Below, in pieces: positions 8,739 to 18,367 of a stretch of DNA of 64,000 bases. The stretch's first letter is position 1. Every line of letters begins with the position of its first letter. This DNA is from Streptomyces sp. NBC_01498 (GTDB taxonomy: Bacteria; Actinomycetota; Actinomycetes; Streptomycetales; Streptomycetaceae). The notes beneath the pieces are model-generated. The model did not search any database. It was not told the DNA's origin and saw nothing but the letters and a program-made list of their open reading frames with translations. The stretch is from contig NZ_CP109598.1 of the NCBI RefSeq assembly GCF_036327775.1, positions 372,001 through 436,000 on the forward strand, in the 5' to 3' direction. The position numbers and the translations under genes were made by a program.

Positions 8739-9118
8739 TGGGGGACAAGCCGCGTGTGCTCGTCGTCGGCCTGGATCCCGAGCAGTTCGACCAGTGGGAC
8801 CCGGGCCCGGTGCTGTCGGCGATCGCCCGGGGGCGGGCCCGGTTCGCCGAGGTGGGTGTCGAGGCCGACTGGTGTCTGGTCGACCTCGGCGCCGACCCGG
8901 AGGGGGCGATCCGGCAGGCCCTGACCCGCGAGGAGTACGCCTGTGTGGTGATCGGCGGCGGCATCCGGACGTACGAGCCGCTGCTGGAGTTCTTCGAGAA
9001 GCTGATCAACATGATCCACCGGCACGCGCCGACCGCCGCGATCGCCTTCGACACCACCCCGGAGGACTGCGCCGACGCGGCGTTGCGATGGTTGCGTCCG
9101 GGAACACCCGGGGCATAG
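8738..9118 (+). CDS. Conserved hypothetical protein with Rossmann-like N-terminus
   Basis: 126 aa from GTG 8738, overlapping the preceding stop (TAGTG). It starts RVLVVGLDPEQFDQWDP and contains CVVIGGGIRTYEPLLEFFEKLINMIHRHAP. The alternating strand/helix pattern suggests a small alpha/beta (flavodoxin- or receiver-like) fold. I do not recognise a named family. Coupling to the SnoaL-like gene suggests a shared role. Confidence 0.72.
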   Translation: MGDKPRVLVVGLDPEQFDQWDPGPVLSAIARGRARFAEVGVEADWCLVDLGADPEGAIRQALTREEYACVVIGGGIRTYEPLLEFFEKLINMIHRHAPTAAIAFDTTPEDCADAALRWLRPGTPGA

Positions 9119-9202
9119 CGCGCTCGCTTGCCGCGCGGACCCGGTCGATGTCGGCGGACTCCACCGGCTCTCTCCTGTCCCCCGCGATTTCCGGCGGTTC
9201 GG

Positions 9203-9274
9203 GCGGTTCCAGCGGTTCCAGCGGTTCCAGCGGTTCCAGCGGTTCCAGCGGTTCCAGCGGTTCCAGCGGTTCCA
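9203..9274. repeat. 9-bp tandem repeat, eight GCGGTTCCA units
   Basis: Eight perfect 9-bp units run 9203-9274, flanked by diverged partial copies. They lie between the convergent ends of the 8738-9118 gene and the ligase. Open frames run through on both strands (coding GSS or NRW repeats), but neither frame has a plausible gene around it. The stretch 9119-9370 is otherwise empty. Confidence 0.95.
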
Positions 9275-9370
9275 GCGGCAGGATCGACCCGGTGAGCCGC
9301 CGCCCGGGGCGCGCTCAGGGCGGGTCTCCACGTGGCTACTCCGGACGGCGACCCCCGGGCGGGCCTGCCG

Positions 9371-11533
9371 CTACCCGGCCATCGCGTCGGCGCCCGTGTC
9401 AGCGGCGTCGGCGGTAACGGTGGCGTCCGCCTCAGCGGCGAGGAACTCCGCGATCAGCTCGGCGAACTCGTCCGGCGAGGCGATACGTATCCCGAGTTGT
9501 TCGGCCTTCTCCCGCTTGGATCCGGCGTTTCCTCCCGCGACCAGCAGGGACGTGCGCTTGGAGACACCGGAGGAGGACTTGCCACCCGCCCGCTCGATCA
9601 GCTCGTTCATCCCGTTGCGCGACAGCTTCTCCAGCGGTCCCGTCATCGAACCCGTGACCACCACGGTCATCCCGCTCAACGGACCTTCTTCCGCCGGGAC
9701 TTCGGCGCCAACGGCACCCGGAGAACCCTCGGCGGCCGACGGGTCGTCGGACGGCGGTGTCGCGCCCGGCTCGGTCATGTTGACCCCGGCGGCCCGCAGC
9801 TTCCCGATCAGTTCCGCCAGGTCGGCGAGTTCCGCCACGATCGCCCGCGCCTTCTCCGTACCGATTCCCTCGACCCGCCGCATCGCCTCCTCGTCCGCGG
9901 CGCACAGCACGTCCATGGAGGCGAAGTGCCGGGCGATACGCCGGGACATGGACCGGCCCGTGCCGCGTACGCCGAGCGCGGCCAGCACCCGGGACAGCGG
10001 CCGGCCCTTGGCACGTCCGATCGCGGCCAGGAGGTTGTCCGTGCTGGTCTCCCCCATCCGGTCGAGGCCGAGGATCTGCTCGCGGGTGAGGCTGAACAGG
10101 TCGCCGATGTCACCGACGAGCCCGGAGTCGACGAGCTGGACGACACGGGTCGCCCCCAGGCCCTCGATGTCGAACTGGTCGCGCCCGGCGGCGTACGAGA
10201 CGGAGGCGACCAGATGGCAGTTCCGGCCCCGGACACAGCGCCAGCGCTGCTCGGTGGTGTCGATGTCTGAGCCGCACTGCGGGCACACCTCGGGGAAGAC
10301 GACGGCCTTCTCCTCCCCGGTGCGCAGATGCGCCACGGGCGCCTCCACGCGGGGGATGATGTCGCCCGCCTTGTAGACCATCACCTGGTCACCGATCCGC
10401 AGGTCACGCCGGGTGATGTCGTTCGGGTTGTGCAGGGTGGCATACGCGACGGTCGAGCCGTCTATGACCACCGGTTCCAGGACGGCACGGGGTGCGATGG
10501 TGCCCGTACGGCCGACGTTCCACTCCACGTCCAGCAGCCGGGTCACCTTCTCGACCGCCGGGAGCTTCCAGGCGATCGCCCAGCGCGGCGCGCGGGATCC
10601 GGAGCCCGCGGCGAGCTGGTCGGCCGCCGCGTCCGCCTTGATCACGATGCCGTCGATGCCGAACGGCAGCTCCGGGCGGAGCGCGGCGATCTCCTCCACC
10701 CGGGCGCGTACGGCGTCGGCGTCGGTCACCGTTCTCGGCGGTGCGGCGGTGGCGGCCGTCGTGTGCACACCGAGGGCCGCGACGCGTGCGAGCACCTCAC
10801 CGTGGGAATCCCCGGTCAGTGCGGCGGCGAGTTCCGGTCCGGTGGTGGCGAGGGGCAGTGCCGCGTACGCGAAGAACGTCATCTCCACCCGGTACGGCCG
10901 GTCCTTGGCCCGCACGCTCCCGGCCGCCGCGCCGCGCGGATTGGCGAACGGGGTCCCGCCGTGGCCCGTACGAAGCGTGTTGGCCCGTTCGAACTGCTCG
11001 GTGGTCATCAGAACCTCGCCCCGCACTTCGAGCGTGACGGGCTCGGCGAGCCGGTCGGGCAGTCCCGCGATCATCCCGGTCGCGTGCGAGACGTCCTCGC
11101 CCGCCAGCCCGTCGCCCCGGGTGATCAGCCGGACCAGCCCGCCGTCCTCGTACCGGGCCGCGACGGCGAGCCCGTCCAGCTTCGCCTCGACATTCCAGCA
11201 CTCCACCGGGCGGCCGATCCGCCGCTCCACGGACGCGGCCCAGGTGGTGAACTCGTCGCCGCCGAACACGTTGTCCAGGGACAGCATCGGCACCGTGTGC
11301 GGCACGTCCCCGACCGCCGCACCGCCCGCCACCTTGCCGCTGGGCGAGTCGGCCGACACCTCGCCGGGGTGCGCCTCCTCATAGGCGGCGATACCGCGCG
11401 CCATACGGTCGTAGGCGTCGTCGTCGAGGGCGCTCTCGCCCGTCGCGTAGTAGGCAGCGGCGGCCTTCTTCGCGGTCTCCACCGCGACGGCGTAGGCGGC
11501 TGCGTCGACAAGAACGGCTGCGGGTGTCGTCAT
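9371..11533 (-). CDS. ligA: NAD+-dependent DNA ligase, second-type paralogue
   Basis: About 720 aa. It has an adenylation domain with the active-site lysine in [11 protein letters not shown] (about K118), an OB-fold ([45 protein letters not shown]), a four-cysteine zinc finger (CPQC...C...C), HhH repeats and a C-terminal BRCT domain ([12 protein letters not shown]...). It seals 5'-phosphate nicks using NAD+. The N-terminus lacks the usual long Ia lead of the essential housekeeping LigA, and the gene is isolated, so I judge it the accessory copy seen in many streptomycetes; that is inference. Starts at 11533 or 11542 are equally possible. Confidence 0.9.
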   Translation of the reverse strand: MTTPAAVLVDAAAYAVAVETAKKAAAAYYATGESALDDDAYDRMARGIAAYEEAHPGEVSADSPSGKVAGGAAVGDVPHTVPMLSLDNVFGGDEFTTWAASVERRIGRPVECWNVEAKLDGLAVAARYEDGGLVRLITRGDGLAGEDVSHATGMIAGLPDRLAEPVTLEVRGEVLMTTEQFERANTLRTGHGGTPFANPRGAAAGSVRAKDRPYRVEMTFFAYAALPLATTGPELAAALTGDSHGEVLARVAALGVHTTAATAAPPRTVTDADAVRARVEEIAALRPELPFGIDGIVIKADAAADQLAAGSGSRAPRWAIAWKLPAVEKVTRLLDVEWNVGRTGTIAPRAVLEPVVIDGSTVAYATLHNPNDITRRDLRIGDQVMVYKAGDIIPRVEAPVAHLRTGEEKAVVFPEVCPQCGSDIDTTEQRWRCVRGRNCHLVASVSYAAGRDQFDIEGLGATRVVQLVDSGLVGDIGDLFSLTREQILGLDRMGETSTDNLLAAIGRAKGRPLSRVLAALGVRGTGRSMSRRIARHFASMDVLCAADEEAMRRVEGIGTEKARAIVAELADLAELIGKLRAAGVNMTEPGATPPSDDPSAAEGSPGAVGAEVPAEEGPLSGMTVVVTGSMTGPLEKLSRNGMNELIERAGGKSSSGVSKRTSLLVAGGNAGSKREKAEQLGIRIASPDEFAELIAEFLAAEADATVTADAADTGADAMAG

Positions 11534-11676
11534 GCCGCTCATCTTGCCGCCCACCACTGACAACGCACCCTGAACGAGCTGCGAAACAGCTTCCGACCTG
11601 CGCGTTCACGGGAGATGGGCGACCGGCGACGGCCGCTCGCCCGCCGAGGTCCCGGTTACGCGGCTGAGCCCGCCGG

Positions 11677-13053
11677 TCAGCGCGGGTTCAGCTCGCAGGG
11701 GTGAACCAGGTAGGCGCCCAGCCGGCCTTCCCGGTCCCCGTCCTTGAACGCCACGGCCCGGCCGACCAGGCGGTTCCGTTCCGCACGGAGATGGACGGCG
11801 AGGTGGGGGCTGTTGAGCCGGGCGTCGGCCGTGGGCAGTTGCTGCGGGGTGCTCACGCTCAGGTCCCAGCTCTCGGAGGCGCTACCCGGCGCGGTGACCG
11901 GCGCCGTGTCCGCCGCCTCGCCCAGCCGGATCTCCACCCGGTGATCCGTCAGGATTCCGATCCGCAGCGGGACGATGCCCTCCGGGGTGGTGATCTCCCC
12001 CTCCCACTCCCCCGGTCGCAGTGTCATCGGGCGGGGGTGCTCGGTGACCGGGCTGAGTATCTCGCTGCGGAAGCCGGGGGCCAGGAGGCCCACGAGATGG
12101 CGGACGATCGCGTCGCGGGCGGCCTTGTCGGTGGAGTTGGCCAGGACGGCGACGGAGAGATCGCGCTCGGGGATCTCGATCATCATCGCGGCGATGCCCC
12201 CCATGCCGCCGCCGTGACTGCGGATCACCGGTCCGGGCCCGCGCGTGACGATCCGGCCGAGCCCGTAACCGAGGTGCTCGTTGATCGGCTCGGCGTCGTA
12301 CATGTCCGCGAGCGTGGCGGGTTCGAGCAGCCGGTGGGACCGCCGGGCGAACAGCGCCACGTCGCCGGCGGTCGCCCAGCCGGCCCCGGCGGCGGAGTGA
12401 GAGCTGAAACAGGTGGGATACGCCCGCCCACCGGCGGAGTAGCGCTCGGCGACCGGACCGGGTCCCGGGTGGTCCGGCCCGTATCCGAAGCTGCTCAGGC
12501 CCAGCGGCTCGAAGATCCGCTCACGCAGATGGCCACCCGGCTCCCGGCCGGTCACGGACTCCAGCAGCCTGCCCAGCTCGCGATAGCCGAGGTTGGAGTA
12601 CTCGAAACCGGTGCCCGGCTCGCGGACGAGGGTGCGATACCGGTCGATGTCGATCGGGACGGGACCGGCTTCGTAGTGGAAGTTGTAGAAGGCGGGAAAA
12701 CCGCCCCGGTGTCGCAGCAGTTGGCGCGGTGTCGGCGCGGTCCCTTCGCTGACACCGGAGATCGGCCGGTCGAGGTCCAGCAGTCCTTCGTCGGCCGCCA
12801 GACAGACGGCCGTCGCGGTGAACGCCTTGGTGACGGAGGCCAGTCCGTAGATGGTCTCCGGAGTGGCCGGGCGCCGGGCGGCCGTGTCCGCCCAGCCGTA
12901 GGCCCTGGCGAGCACGAGCTCGTCATGTTCGGCGATCGCGACGGACACCGACGGACAGCCGTGGTCGGCCAGCGCCTTCGTACAGAACTCGTCCAGCCCG
13001 TCCAGCCCGTCCAGCGTGCCCGTCACCGTGGCCGGCCTCCTGATCGATGTCAC
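11677..13053 (-). CDS. Serine hydrolase of the class C beta-lactamase / esterase family
   Basis: About 458 aa. The penicillin-binding-type motifs are SVTK (nucleophile Ser and Lys), YSNLGY (Tyr) and SHGGGMGG in place of KTG. A C-terminal domain of about 130 residues follows (RPGEWEGEITTPEGIVPLRIG). No signal peptide is obvious, so it may act in the cytosol as an esterase or D-amino-peptidase-like enzyme. The start could be GTG 13053 or TTG 13065. Three in-frame 9-bp repeats (12991-13015) encode a LDGLDGLD run near the N-terminus. Confidence 0.8.
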   Translation of the reverse strand: MTSIRRPATVTGTLDGLDGLDEFCTKALADHGCPSVSVAIAEHDELVLARAYGWADTAARRPATPETIYGLASVTKAFTATAVCLAADEGLLDLDRPISGVSEGTAPTPRQLLRHRGGFPAFYNFHYEAGPVPIDIDRYRTLVREPGTGFEYSNLGYRELGRLLESVTGREPGGHLRERIFEPLGLSSFGYGPDHPGPGPVAERYSAGGRAYPTCFSSHSAAGAGWATAGDVALFARRSHRLLEPATLADMYDAEPINEHLGYGLGRIVTRGPGPVIRSHGGGMGGIAAMMIEIPERDLSVAVLANSTDKAARDAIVRHLVGLLAPGFRSEILSPVTEHPRPMTLRPGEWEGEITTPEGIVPLRIGILTDHRVEIRLGEAADTAPVTAPGSASESWDLSVSTPQQLPTADARLNSPHLAVHLRAERNRLVGRAVAFKDGDREGRLGAYLVHPCELNPR

Positions 13054-13105
13054 CGCGTGGGTCAACCCTAGGGACCGCCGGGCCGGGCCCGCCCCGCGCC
13101 CCCGG

Positions 13106-14041
13106 TCAGTGCGCGATCGAGTCGATCAGCTCGCGTGCTCCCTGGCGGAGCAGCGCCACCGCGACCGAAGTACCGAGGGTGGCCGGGTCGAGCGGGCCGG
13201 CCCACTCGTGCGCGTTGAGGACCGTCTTGCCGTCGGGGGTGAAGACCCGTGCGCGCAGCGACAGTCCACCGCTGCGCTCGGCGTGCGCGAATCCCGCGAT
13301 CGGGCTGTTGCAGTGGCCCTGGAGGACATGGAGGAACATCCGCTCGGCGGAGGCTTCCCGGTAGGTGTCCCGGTCGCCGAGCCCGGAGACGGCGTCGATG
13401 GTGTCGGTGTCGTCCTCGCGGCACTGGAGGGCGAGGATGCCCGCGCCGATGGGCGGGCACATGAGGTCGACCGGCAGGATCTCGGTGACGGCGTCGGCGC
13501 GCCCGATGCGTTCCAGGCCCGCGACGGCGAGCAGCAGGGCGTCGGCCTCGCCGGCCGCGAGTTTCTCCAGTCGGCGGTTGGCGTTGCCGCGCATCGGGAC
13601 GCATACGAGCTGCGGGTGGGAGGCGGCGAGCTGGGCGACACGCCGGACCGACGACGTGCCGACGCGGGTGCCGGCGGGCAGTTCGTCGAGGGTGAGCCCC
13701 CCGGGGTGGATCAGGGCGTCGCGGATGTCGTCCCTCTTCAGGAAGGCGGCGAAGACCGTCCCGGCCGGCAGCGGGCGGTCGGCGGGCACGTCCTTGACGC
13801 AGTGGACCGCGAGGTCGGCCTCTCCTGCGACGAGGGCGGCGTCGACCTCCTTGGTGAAGGCGCCCTTCCCTTCCACCAGGGAGAGGTCGCCCATCCACTT
13901 GTCGCCGGTCGTCCTGACCGGGATCACCTCGGTCTCGATGCCGGGGTGGAGGGCGGTCAGTTCGGCGCGCACCCGCTCCACCTGGGCAAGCGCCATCGGC
14001 GAGTCGCGGGAGACGATGCGGATCAGTTCTGGGGTGGACAT
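13106..14041 (-). CDS. hemC: Hydroxymethylbilane synthase (porphobilinogen deaminase), stand-alone paralogue
   Basis: 311 aa. It polymerises four porphobilinogens to hydroxymethylbilane in tetrapyrrole synthesis. It shows [16 protein letters not shown], the catalytic Asp in VKDVP (D84), TSSVRR, and the dipyrromethane-cofactor cysteine C244 in [11 protein letters not shown]. The family usually reads GGC..P there, so the His preceding Cys is unusual. The gene is not next to other hem genes, suggesting a second copy. Start ATG 14041 aligns with the family; upstream codons do not look coding. Confidence 0.88.
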   Translation of the reverse strand: MSTPELIRIVSRDSPMALAQVERVRAELTALHPGIETEVIPVRTTGDKWMGDLSLVEGKGAFTKEVDAALVAGEADLAVHCVKDVPADRPLPAGTVFAAFLKRDDIRDALIHPGGLTLDELPAGTRVGTSSVRRVAQLAASHPQLVCVPMRGNANRRLEKLAAGEADALLLAVAGLERIGRADAVTEILPVDLMCPPIGAGILALQCREDDTDTIDAVSGLGDRDTYREASAERMFLHVLQGHCNSPIAGFAHAERSGGLSLRARVFTPDGKTVLNAHEWAGPLDPATLGTSVAVALLRQGARELIDSIAH

Positions 14042-14196
14042 GGCGTTCACGATAGAGCGTCGGGCGGGCGCTCCCGTCATCCGCCCCCGTTGCCCATCTC
14101 GGCGCCGGGACAACCCTGTTGGACGCTTCGGGCAGGTGTGCGAGCGCCGCTCTCCGGGGTTCGCAACCTTTGCCGCTCTCGGCGGTCATACCTGAT

Positions 14197-14991
14197 ATGA
14201 CCAGACATGCCGTAGTTGCCCTGACCCTCGCCGCAGCGGTCGGCGGGCTCACCGCTCCGACCGCCCTCGCGGACAGCGCTCCTGTCCCCCTCGCCGCCGG
14301 GCCGGCCGCCGCCCTCGACCCCACGGACCCGGTCGTCACCGGGGTCACCGTCAACGGCGGGAAGGACGTCGTCGTCGGTACGACGGAACGCGTGTCCTTC
14401 ACCGTCACGGTCCACGGGAGTGACGACTCCGGCCTCCTCATGGCCGACGTCGATCTTCAGGGACCGGCCGTCGGTTTCTACACGACCGACGCCTTCTGCG
14501 AGAGCCAGACCGCCTGCACCATGAGCTTCACCGTCGACCCCCACCTCGATCCGTACAACGACGACGCCGACCTCAGCAACGCCAACGCGGGTGCCTGGAG
14601 AGTGAACACGCTGGTGGACACCAACGACGGGGTCTCCTTCCTCGCGATGGGCGCCGGGACGTTCCGGCTTCAGCGCGCGTCCCTGCTGACGGTCAACGCC
14701 GCGCCCGAACCGGTCGCGAAGGGCGCCACCCTCACGGTCACCGGCAAGCTGACCCGGGCCAACTGGGACACGTACCGCTACGCGGGGTACACCGGCCGGC
14801 CGGTGGCCCTCCAGTTCCGTCCGAAGGACAGCGACACGTACAGCACCGTCAAGACCGTGACGACGAACGGGACCGGGAACCTCAGCACGACCGTGAAGGC
14901 GGCGGCGGACGGGTACTGGCGGTGGAACTTCGCCGGTACGACCACCACCCCGGCGGCGAAGGCGACGGGCGACTACGTGGAGGTGAACTGA
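14197..14991 (+). CDS. Secreted Ig-like / beta-sandwich protein of unknown function
   Basis: 264 aa. A short signal peptide (1 to about 25, ending ALA) precedes two beta-rich segments (about 45-160 and 165-264). The second begins LLTVNAAPEPVAKGATLTVTGKL, typical of calcium-binding or bacterial Ig-like folds in Streptomyces secreted proteins. Two cysteines (CESQTAC) may form a disulphide. The start is ATG 14197; no Shine-Dalgarno is evident. Function is not recognised. Confidence 0.75.
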   Translation: MTRHAVVALTLAAAVGGLTAPTALADSAPVPLAAGPAAALDPTDPVVTGVTVNGGKDVVVGTTERVSFTVTVHGSDDSGLLMADVDLQGPAVGFYTTDAFCESQTACTMSFTVDPHLDPYNDDADLSNANAGAWRVNTLVDTNDGVSFLAMGAGTFRLQRASLLTVNAAPEPVAKGATLTVTGKLTRANWDTYRYAGYTGRPVALQFRPKDSDTYSTVKTVTTNGTGNLSTTVKAAADGYWRWNFAGTTTTPAAKATGDYVEVN

Positions 14992-15004
14992 GCGGGATCC
15001 GGTC

Positions 15005-15024
15005 CGTACCCTCGCCGGGGTACG
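15005..15024. terminator. Hairpin after the secreted protein gene
   Basis: CGTACCC (15005-15011) pairs with GGGTACG (15018-15024) around a 6-nt loop, just past the TGA at 14991. The remainder up to 15331 shows no gene. Confidence 0.45.
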
Positions 15025-15331
15025 ACCGGACACGGACCGTACGGGACCCCGCGCGGGCGGATCGCCGACAGGCGTAACCGCCTCGGGCCGGGCAACGGCA
15101 CGGGTGTGATCGTGATCGGCGGCGTGGCCGTCCGACGGCGTCGTTGTCGTACGGCCGATGGCCGGCGGCACGATCGCGTACGTCGTCCACCGCGCCTCTC
15201 GCCCACCCGTCACCGAGCGGGGCGGTCAGCCTCCCGTCGGCCCGCGCCGTCGCCTATACCGCCCCCTCCGGGGGACAAGCCGGGCCTCCGCCGCCGACAC
15301 GCGGCGCGGGGCCCTCTGCCGGGTCCGGAGG

Positions 15332-15691
15332 TCAGTCGGTGGTCGGTCGCCAGGCTGCTTCGGCGTCCTGGGCGGTGGGGTGGGTGGGGAAGACGTGTTC
15401 CAGGCCGACGATGCGGAAGATCCGGCTGACACGGTCGGGGACGGCGGCCAGGGCGATGGTCGCGTCGGCGGCCAGGGCGTGGTTGCGGGCGGCGAGAAGC
15501 ACGGTGATGCCGGTGGAGTCGCAGAAGGTGAGACCGGTGAGATCGAGGGTGAGCTGCCGGCCCGCCCGCAGGCCGGCCGCGGGCAGGGCGGCGCGGACCT
15601 CGGGCGCGGTGTGGTGGTCCAGTTCCCCGGTCAGTTCGATGACCACCCCGGCCGTGGTGGCACGGGTGTGAAGGGTCAGCTGCCTGGTCAC
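15332..15691 (-). CDS. STAS-domain anti-anti-sigma factor (RsbV/SpoIIAA-like)
   Basis: 119 aa, one complete STAS domain with the regulatory serine in CDSTG (S59). In this family, unphosphorylated protein binds an anti-sigma kinase and frees the sigma factor; phosphorylation of that Ser inactivates it. The GTG start (15691) overlaps the stop of the upstream PP2C phosphatase (GTGA), so the phosphatase is the obvious activator. No anti-sigma kinase or sigma factor gene lies nearby, so the downstream target is not visible here. Confidence 0.9.
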   Translation of the reverse strand: MTRQLTLHTRATTAGVVIELTGELDHHTAPEVRAALPAAGLRAGRQLTLDLTGLTFCDSTGITVLLAARNHALAADATIALAAVPDRVSRIFRIVGLEHVFPTHPTAQDAEAAWRPTTD

Positions 15692-16968
15692 GTCTGCCCT
15701 TCGCCGGCGGGTAGGGGTACATGGACGGCAAGGACGGCCGTGTCGTCGTCCACGCCCGTGCCGAAGGTGTCGAGCAGGGCGCGGATCGCCCCGATGGTCC
15801 GTGACGCGGTGGTGGGTGCCAGGGCACGGCCGAGGGCGAGGAGGGCTTCGTCGCCGTACCGGTCCCCGCCGTCTCCGCCGGCGTGGGCCTCGGTCAGGCC
15901 GTCGGTATGCAGGAGCAGGGTGTCACCGGGGGCGAGGCGGAAGGTGACGGTGGCGATGTGGGCGTCGGGGAGGACACCGATGAGCTGCCCGCCAGGGGTG
16001 GGCAACCGGTCGGCGGTGCCGTCCGCGCGCATCAGCAGGGCCGGTGGGTGGCCCCCGCTGGCCAGGGTGAGACGGAAACCGCCCCGGTCGGTGTCGGGGC
16101 TGAGCAGGCCGTAGAGGACGGTGCAGAAGCGGGGGTCGGTGCCGTGGTACTCGTGGTTGAGGACGGTGTTCAGATTGGCGAGGACGGCGGCCGGGTCGGG
16201 GTCGTAGACGGCGGCGGCACGCAGGGTGTAGCGGGCCAGGGAGGTGACCGCCGCGGCGGCGGCGCCCTTGCCGCAGACATCGCCCAGGAACATGCCCCAG
16301 GTACCGGCGGAGAGGGGGAAGAGGTCGTAGAAGTCGCCGCCGACCTCGTCGGCGGAGGCGACGTGGTAGTGCGCGGCGACATCGAGGCCGGGGACGTTCG
16401 CCAGAGTGGGTGGGAGCAGCGTTCTCTGGAGGGTGGCGTTGAGGAGCTTGAGGCGGTCGCGTTCCTGGTCGGCTTCCCGGCGGGCACGCAGCAGTTCGGT
16501 TTCGTAGGCGCGGCGGTCACGGGCGTCGAAAAGGGTGGTGCGGATCAGCAGTGGTTGTCCGTCGCCGCCCCTCTTGACCGTGGAGGTGACCATGACGGGC
16601 AGACGGGAGCCGTCGGCGGTCTTCAGTTCCAGGGCGATGCCGCTGATCTCACCCTGCATCCGTAGGAGGGGGGCGAAGTGCGTTTCGTGGTAGAGCCGGC
16701 CACCCACGGTCAGCAGGTCGGAGAAGTGTTTGCGGCCGACCAGGTCCTCGCGCGTGTGGCCGAGCCAGTTCAGCAGGGTGGTGTTGACCTTGGCGATCCG
16801 CCCGTCCAGGAGGGTGGACAGATAGCCGCAGGGCGCGTGCTCGTAGAGGTCCTCGGCGCTGTCCTCCAGCAGTGCGGAGAACCGGGCCTTCTCGTCGTCC
16901 GGCTCGCCCGGCTGCTGGTTCCCGCCCGGGTCCCCGCCCTCGGTGGAATCGCCTGTCGCGCACATCAT
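15688..16968 (-). CDS. PAS domain - PP2C (SpoIIE/RsbU-type) serine phosphatase, RsbP-like
   Basis: 426 aa. An N-terminal PAS domain (about 40-155, EHAPCGYLSTLLDGRIAKVN...) and a coiled-coil linker (about 158-192, YETELLRARREADQERDRLK) lead to a PP2C-SpoIIE domain (about 200-420). All metal-binding acids are present: GGDFYD, GDVCGKG, HTDGLTEA and DDDTAVLAV. It should dephosphorylate the STAS protein encoded next. ATG 16968 overlaps the stop of the upstream RsbQ-like gene by ATGA. The order hydrolase-PAS-phosphatase matches the RsbQ-RsbP pair of Bacillus subtilis, where the hydrolase activates RsbP through its PAS domain. Confidence 0.9.
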   Translation of the reverse strand: MMCATGDSTEGGDPGGNQQPGEPDDEKARFSALLEDSAEDLYEHAPCGYLSTLLDGRIAKVNTTLLNWLGHTREDLVGRKHFSDLLTVGGRLYHETHFAPLLRMQGEISGIALELKTADGSRLPVMVTSTVKRGGDGQPLLIRTTLFDARDRRAYETELLRARREADQERDRLKLLNATLQRTLLPPTLANVPGLDVAAHYHVASADEVGGDFYDLFPLSAGTWGMFLGDVCGKGAAAAAVTSLARYTLRAAAVYDPDPAAVLANLNTVLNHEYHGTDPRFCTVLYGLLSPDTDRGGFRLTLASGGHPPALLMRADGTADRLPTPGGQLIGVLPDAHIATVTFRLAPGDTLLLHTDGLTEAHAGGDGGDRYGDEALLALGRALAPTTASRTIGAIRALLDTFGTGVDDDTAVLAVHVPLPAGEGQT

Positions 16969-17783
16969 CCGGGGGCTCCCGCGAACGCGGCGATGGCCGC
17001 GGCGGTCTCCTCGGGGGCGGCGAGCTGGGGGCAGTGTCCGGTGGCGTCCAGGGTGATCAGGCGGCTTCCCGGTATCCGGGCGTGGACGAACGCGCCCACC
17101 TCGGACGGGGCGATCGCGTCGTTGGAGCACTGGGCGACGAGGGTGGGCACACCCACCGACGCGAGGTCGGCCCGGTTGTCGGAGAGGAACGTCACCCGGG
17201 CGAACGCCCGGGCGATGTCCGGGTGGGTGCGGCAGAAACTGTTGGTCAGTTCCTCCCCCAGCTCGGGCCGCTCAGGATTTCCCATGATCACCGGGGCCAT
17301 GGCGCCGGACCAGCCGAGGTAGTTCGCGTCCAGGGACTCCAGCAGTTCGTCGATGTCGCCGGCGCTGAACCCGCCCCGGTAACCGGTGACCGGGTCGTCG
17401 ATGAAACAGGGTGACGGGGCGAGCAGCACCAGCCCGGTGAACGCCTCGGGTTCGCGTGCCGCGGCCAGCACACCCATCATCGCGCTCACCGAATGGCCCA
17501 CGAAGGTGACCGGGCCCAGTGCCAGTTCCCGGCACAGCTCCAGCACATCGTCGGCGTACCCGTCCAGCGACGCGTGGCGCTCCGGGCTCCACGCGGCGAG
17601 ATCCGAGTTCCCCGATCCGACGTGATCGAAGAGAACGACCGTGAAGTCGCGCTCCAGCGCCGGCACCACCAGCCGCCACATGTTCTGGTCGCACCCGAAC
17701 CCGTGCGCCAGCATCAACACCGGGCCACCGGCACGCCCGGTCACCCTCACATGGTTCCTCCGCCGCACGTCCATGCGCGCCAT
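16965..17783 (-). CDS. RsbQ-like alpha/beta hydrolase
   Basis: 272 aa from ATG 17783, the length and register of B. subtilis RsbQ (269 aa). It has the oxyanion/strand motif LAHGFGCDQNMWR and the nucleophile S98 in FVGHSVSAMMG. The triad is completed by D222 in QCSNDAIAP and H250 in DATGHCPQL. A family-specific stretch runs from PSPCFIDDP through NYLGW to ERPELGEEL. RsbQ is thought to make or deliver a small hydrophobic signal that switches on RsbP under energy stress; the same role is inferred here. An ATG at 17879 with a perfect AGGAGG could add 32 residues of poorer codon usage. The 17784-18367 gap separates it from the divergent P450 and holds both promoters, which I cannot place. Confidence 0.87.
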   Translation of the reverse strand: MARMDVRRRNHVRVTGRAGGPVLMLAHGFGCDQNMWRLVVPALERDFTVVLFDHVGSGNSDLAAWSPERHASLDGYADDVLELCRELALGPVTFVGHSVSAMMGVLAAAREPEAFTGLVLLAPSPCFIDDPVTGYRGGFSAGDIDELLESLDANYLGWSGAMAPVIMGNPERPELGEELTNSFCRTHPDIARAFARVTFLSDNRADLASVGVPTLVAQCSNDAIAPSEVGAFVHARIPGSRLITLDATGHCPQLAAPEETAAAIAAFAGAPG

Positions 17784-18298
17784 CGTCGCAGACCACTGAT
17801 CGGCGCCTTCCTGCCGGGCACCCCGGGGAACGGGACGCGGCGCCCCGCCGAACCGGGCACCGGAGACCGACACGGACATCGCCCGGCCTCCTGCCCGCAC
17901 GCTCATGCCGATTCACGAGCGGGGCGCCGGTCGCTCACGGCCCGGGGATCATTCCCGACGCCGTCGGGCACGCCCGTGAACAGGCCCGCGCCGCACTCGC
18001 CCCGTGCAGCCGACCGGCCGTCACCGCTCGGGCCGTCACCCTGCGCGGGTCGCTACCGTGCGCGGGGAGTCACCGTCCGCCGGGATCGCCGTATACGGGG
18101 GTCACGCGCTCCGGCGCGTGCGGCGGCTTCCCCGGTGCGCCGGAGGCGACGTTCCACGCGGCGAAGGCCCTACCGGCGGATGACCGATCCTCTGACCAGC
18201 ACGCTTTCAGGTGGGCGCGGAGCGTCGGCCGCGCGCCCCCGGCCCCAGGCGGCTTACCCGTACAGGTGAGCTTGGGATCTCCGCGCATGGCGGCTCCC

Positions 18299-18358
18299 CC
18301 CACGGGCAATGAACTCGGAGTTGCCAATGTCACCGTGAGTGACTTTCCCTCCCGTGGG
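18299..18358 (+). promoter_or_regulatory. Inverted repeat that could hide the P450 ribosome site
   Basis: CCCACGGG (18299-18306) is complementary to CCCGTGGG (18351-18358), whose last bases are part of the GGGAG ribosome site of the ATG at 18368. Folding would sequester translation initiation. This is inference from sequence alone. Confidence 0.35.
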
Positions 18359-18367
18359 AGTGCTGTG

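Noticed and set aside
9203-9274. Repeat-containing protein (GSS or NRW repeats) on either strand
   Set aside because: The frames around the array overlap good genes or end abruptly, have no ribosome site, and the flanks lack coding character.
17774-17906. Longer N-terminus for the RsbQ-like gene from 17879 or 17906
   Set aside because: Despite a good AGGAGG before 17879, the extra residues have weaker codon bias and the RsbQ family starts at about 17783. Kept only as an alternative.
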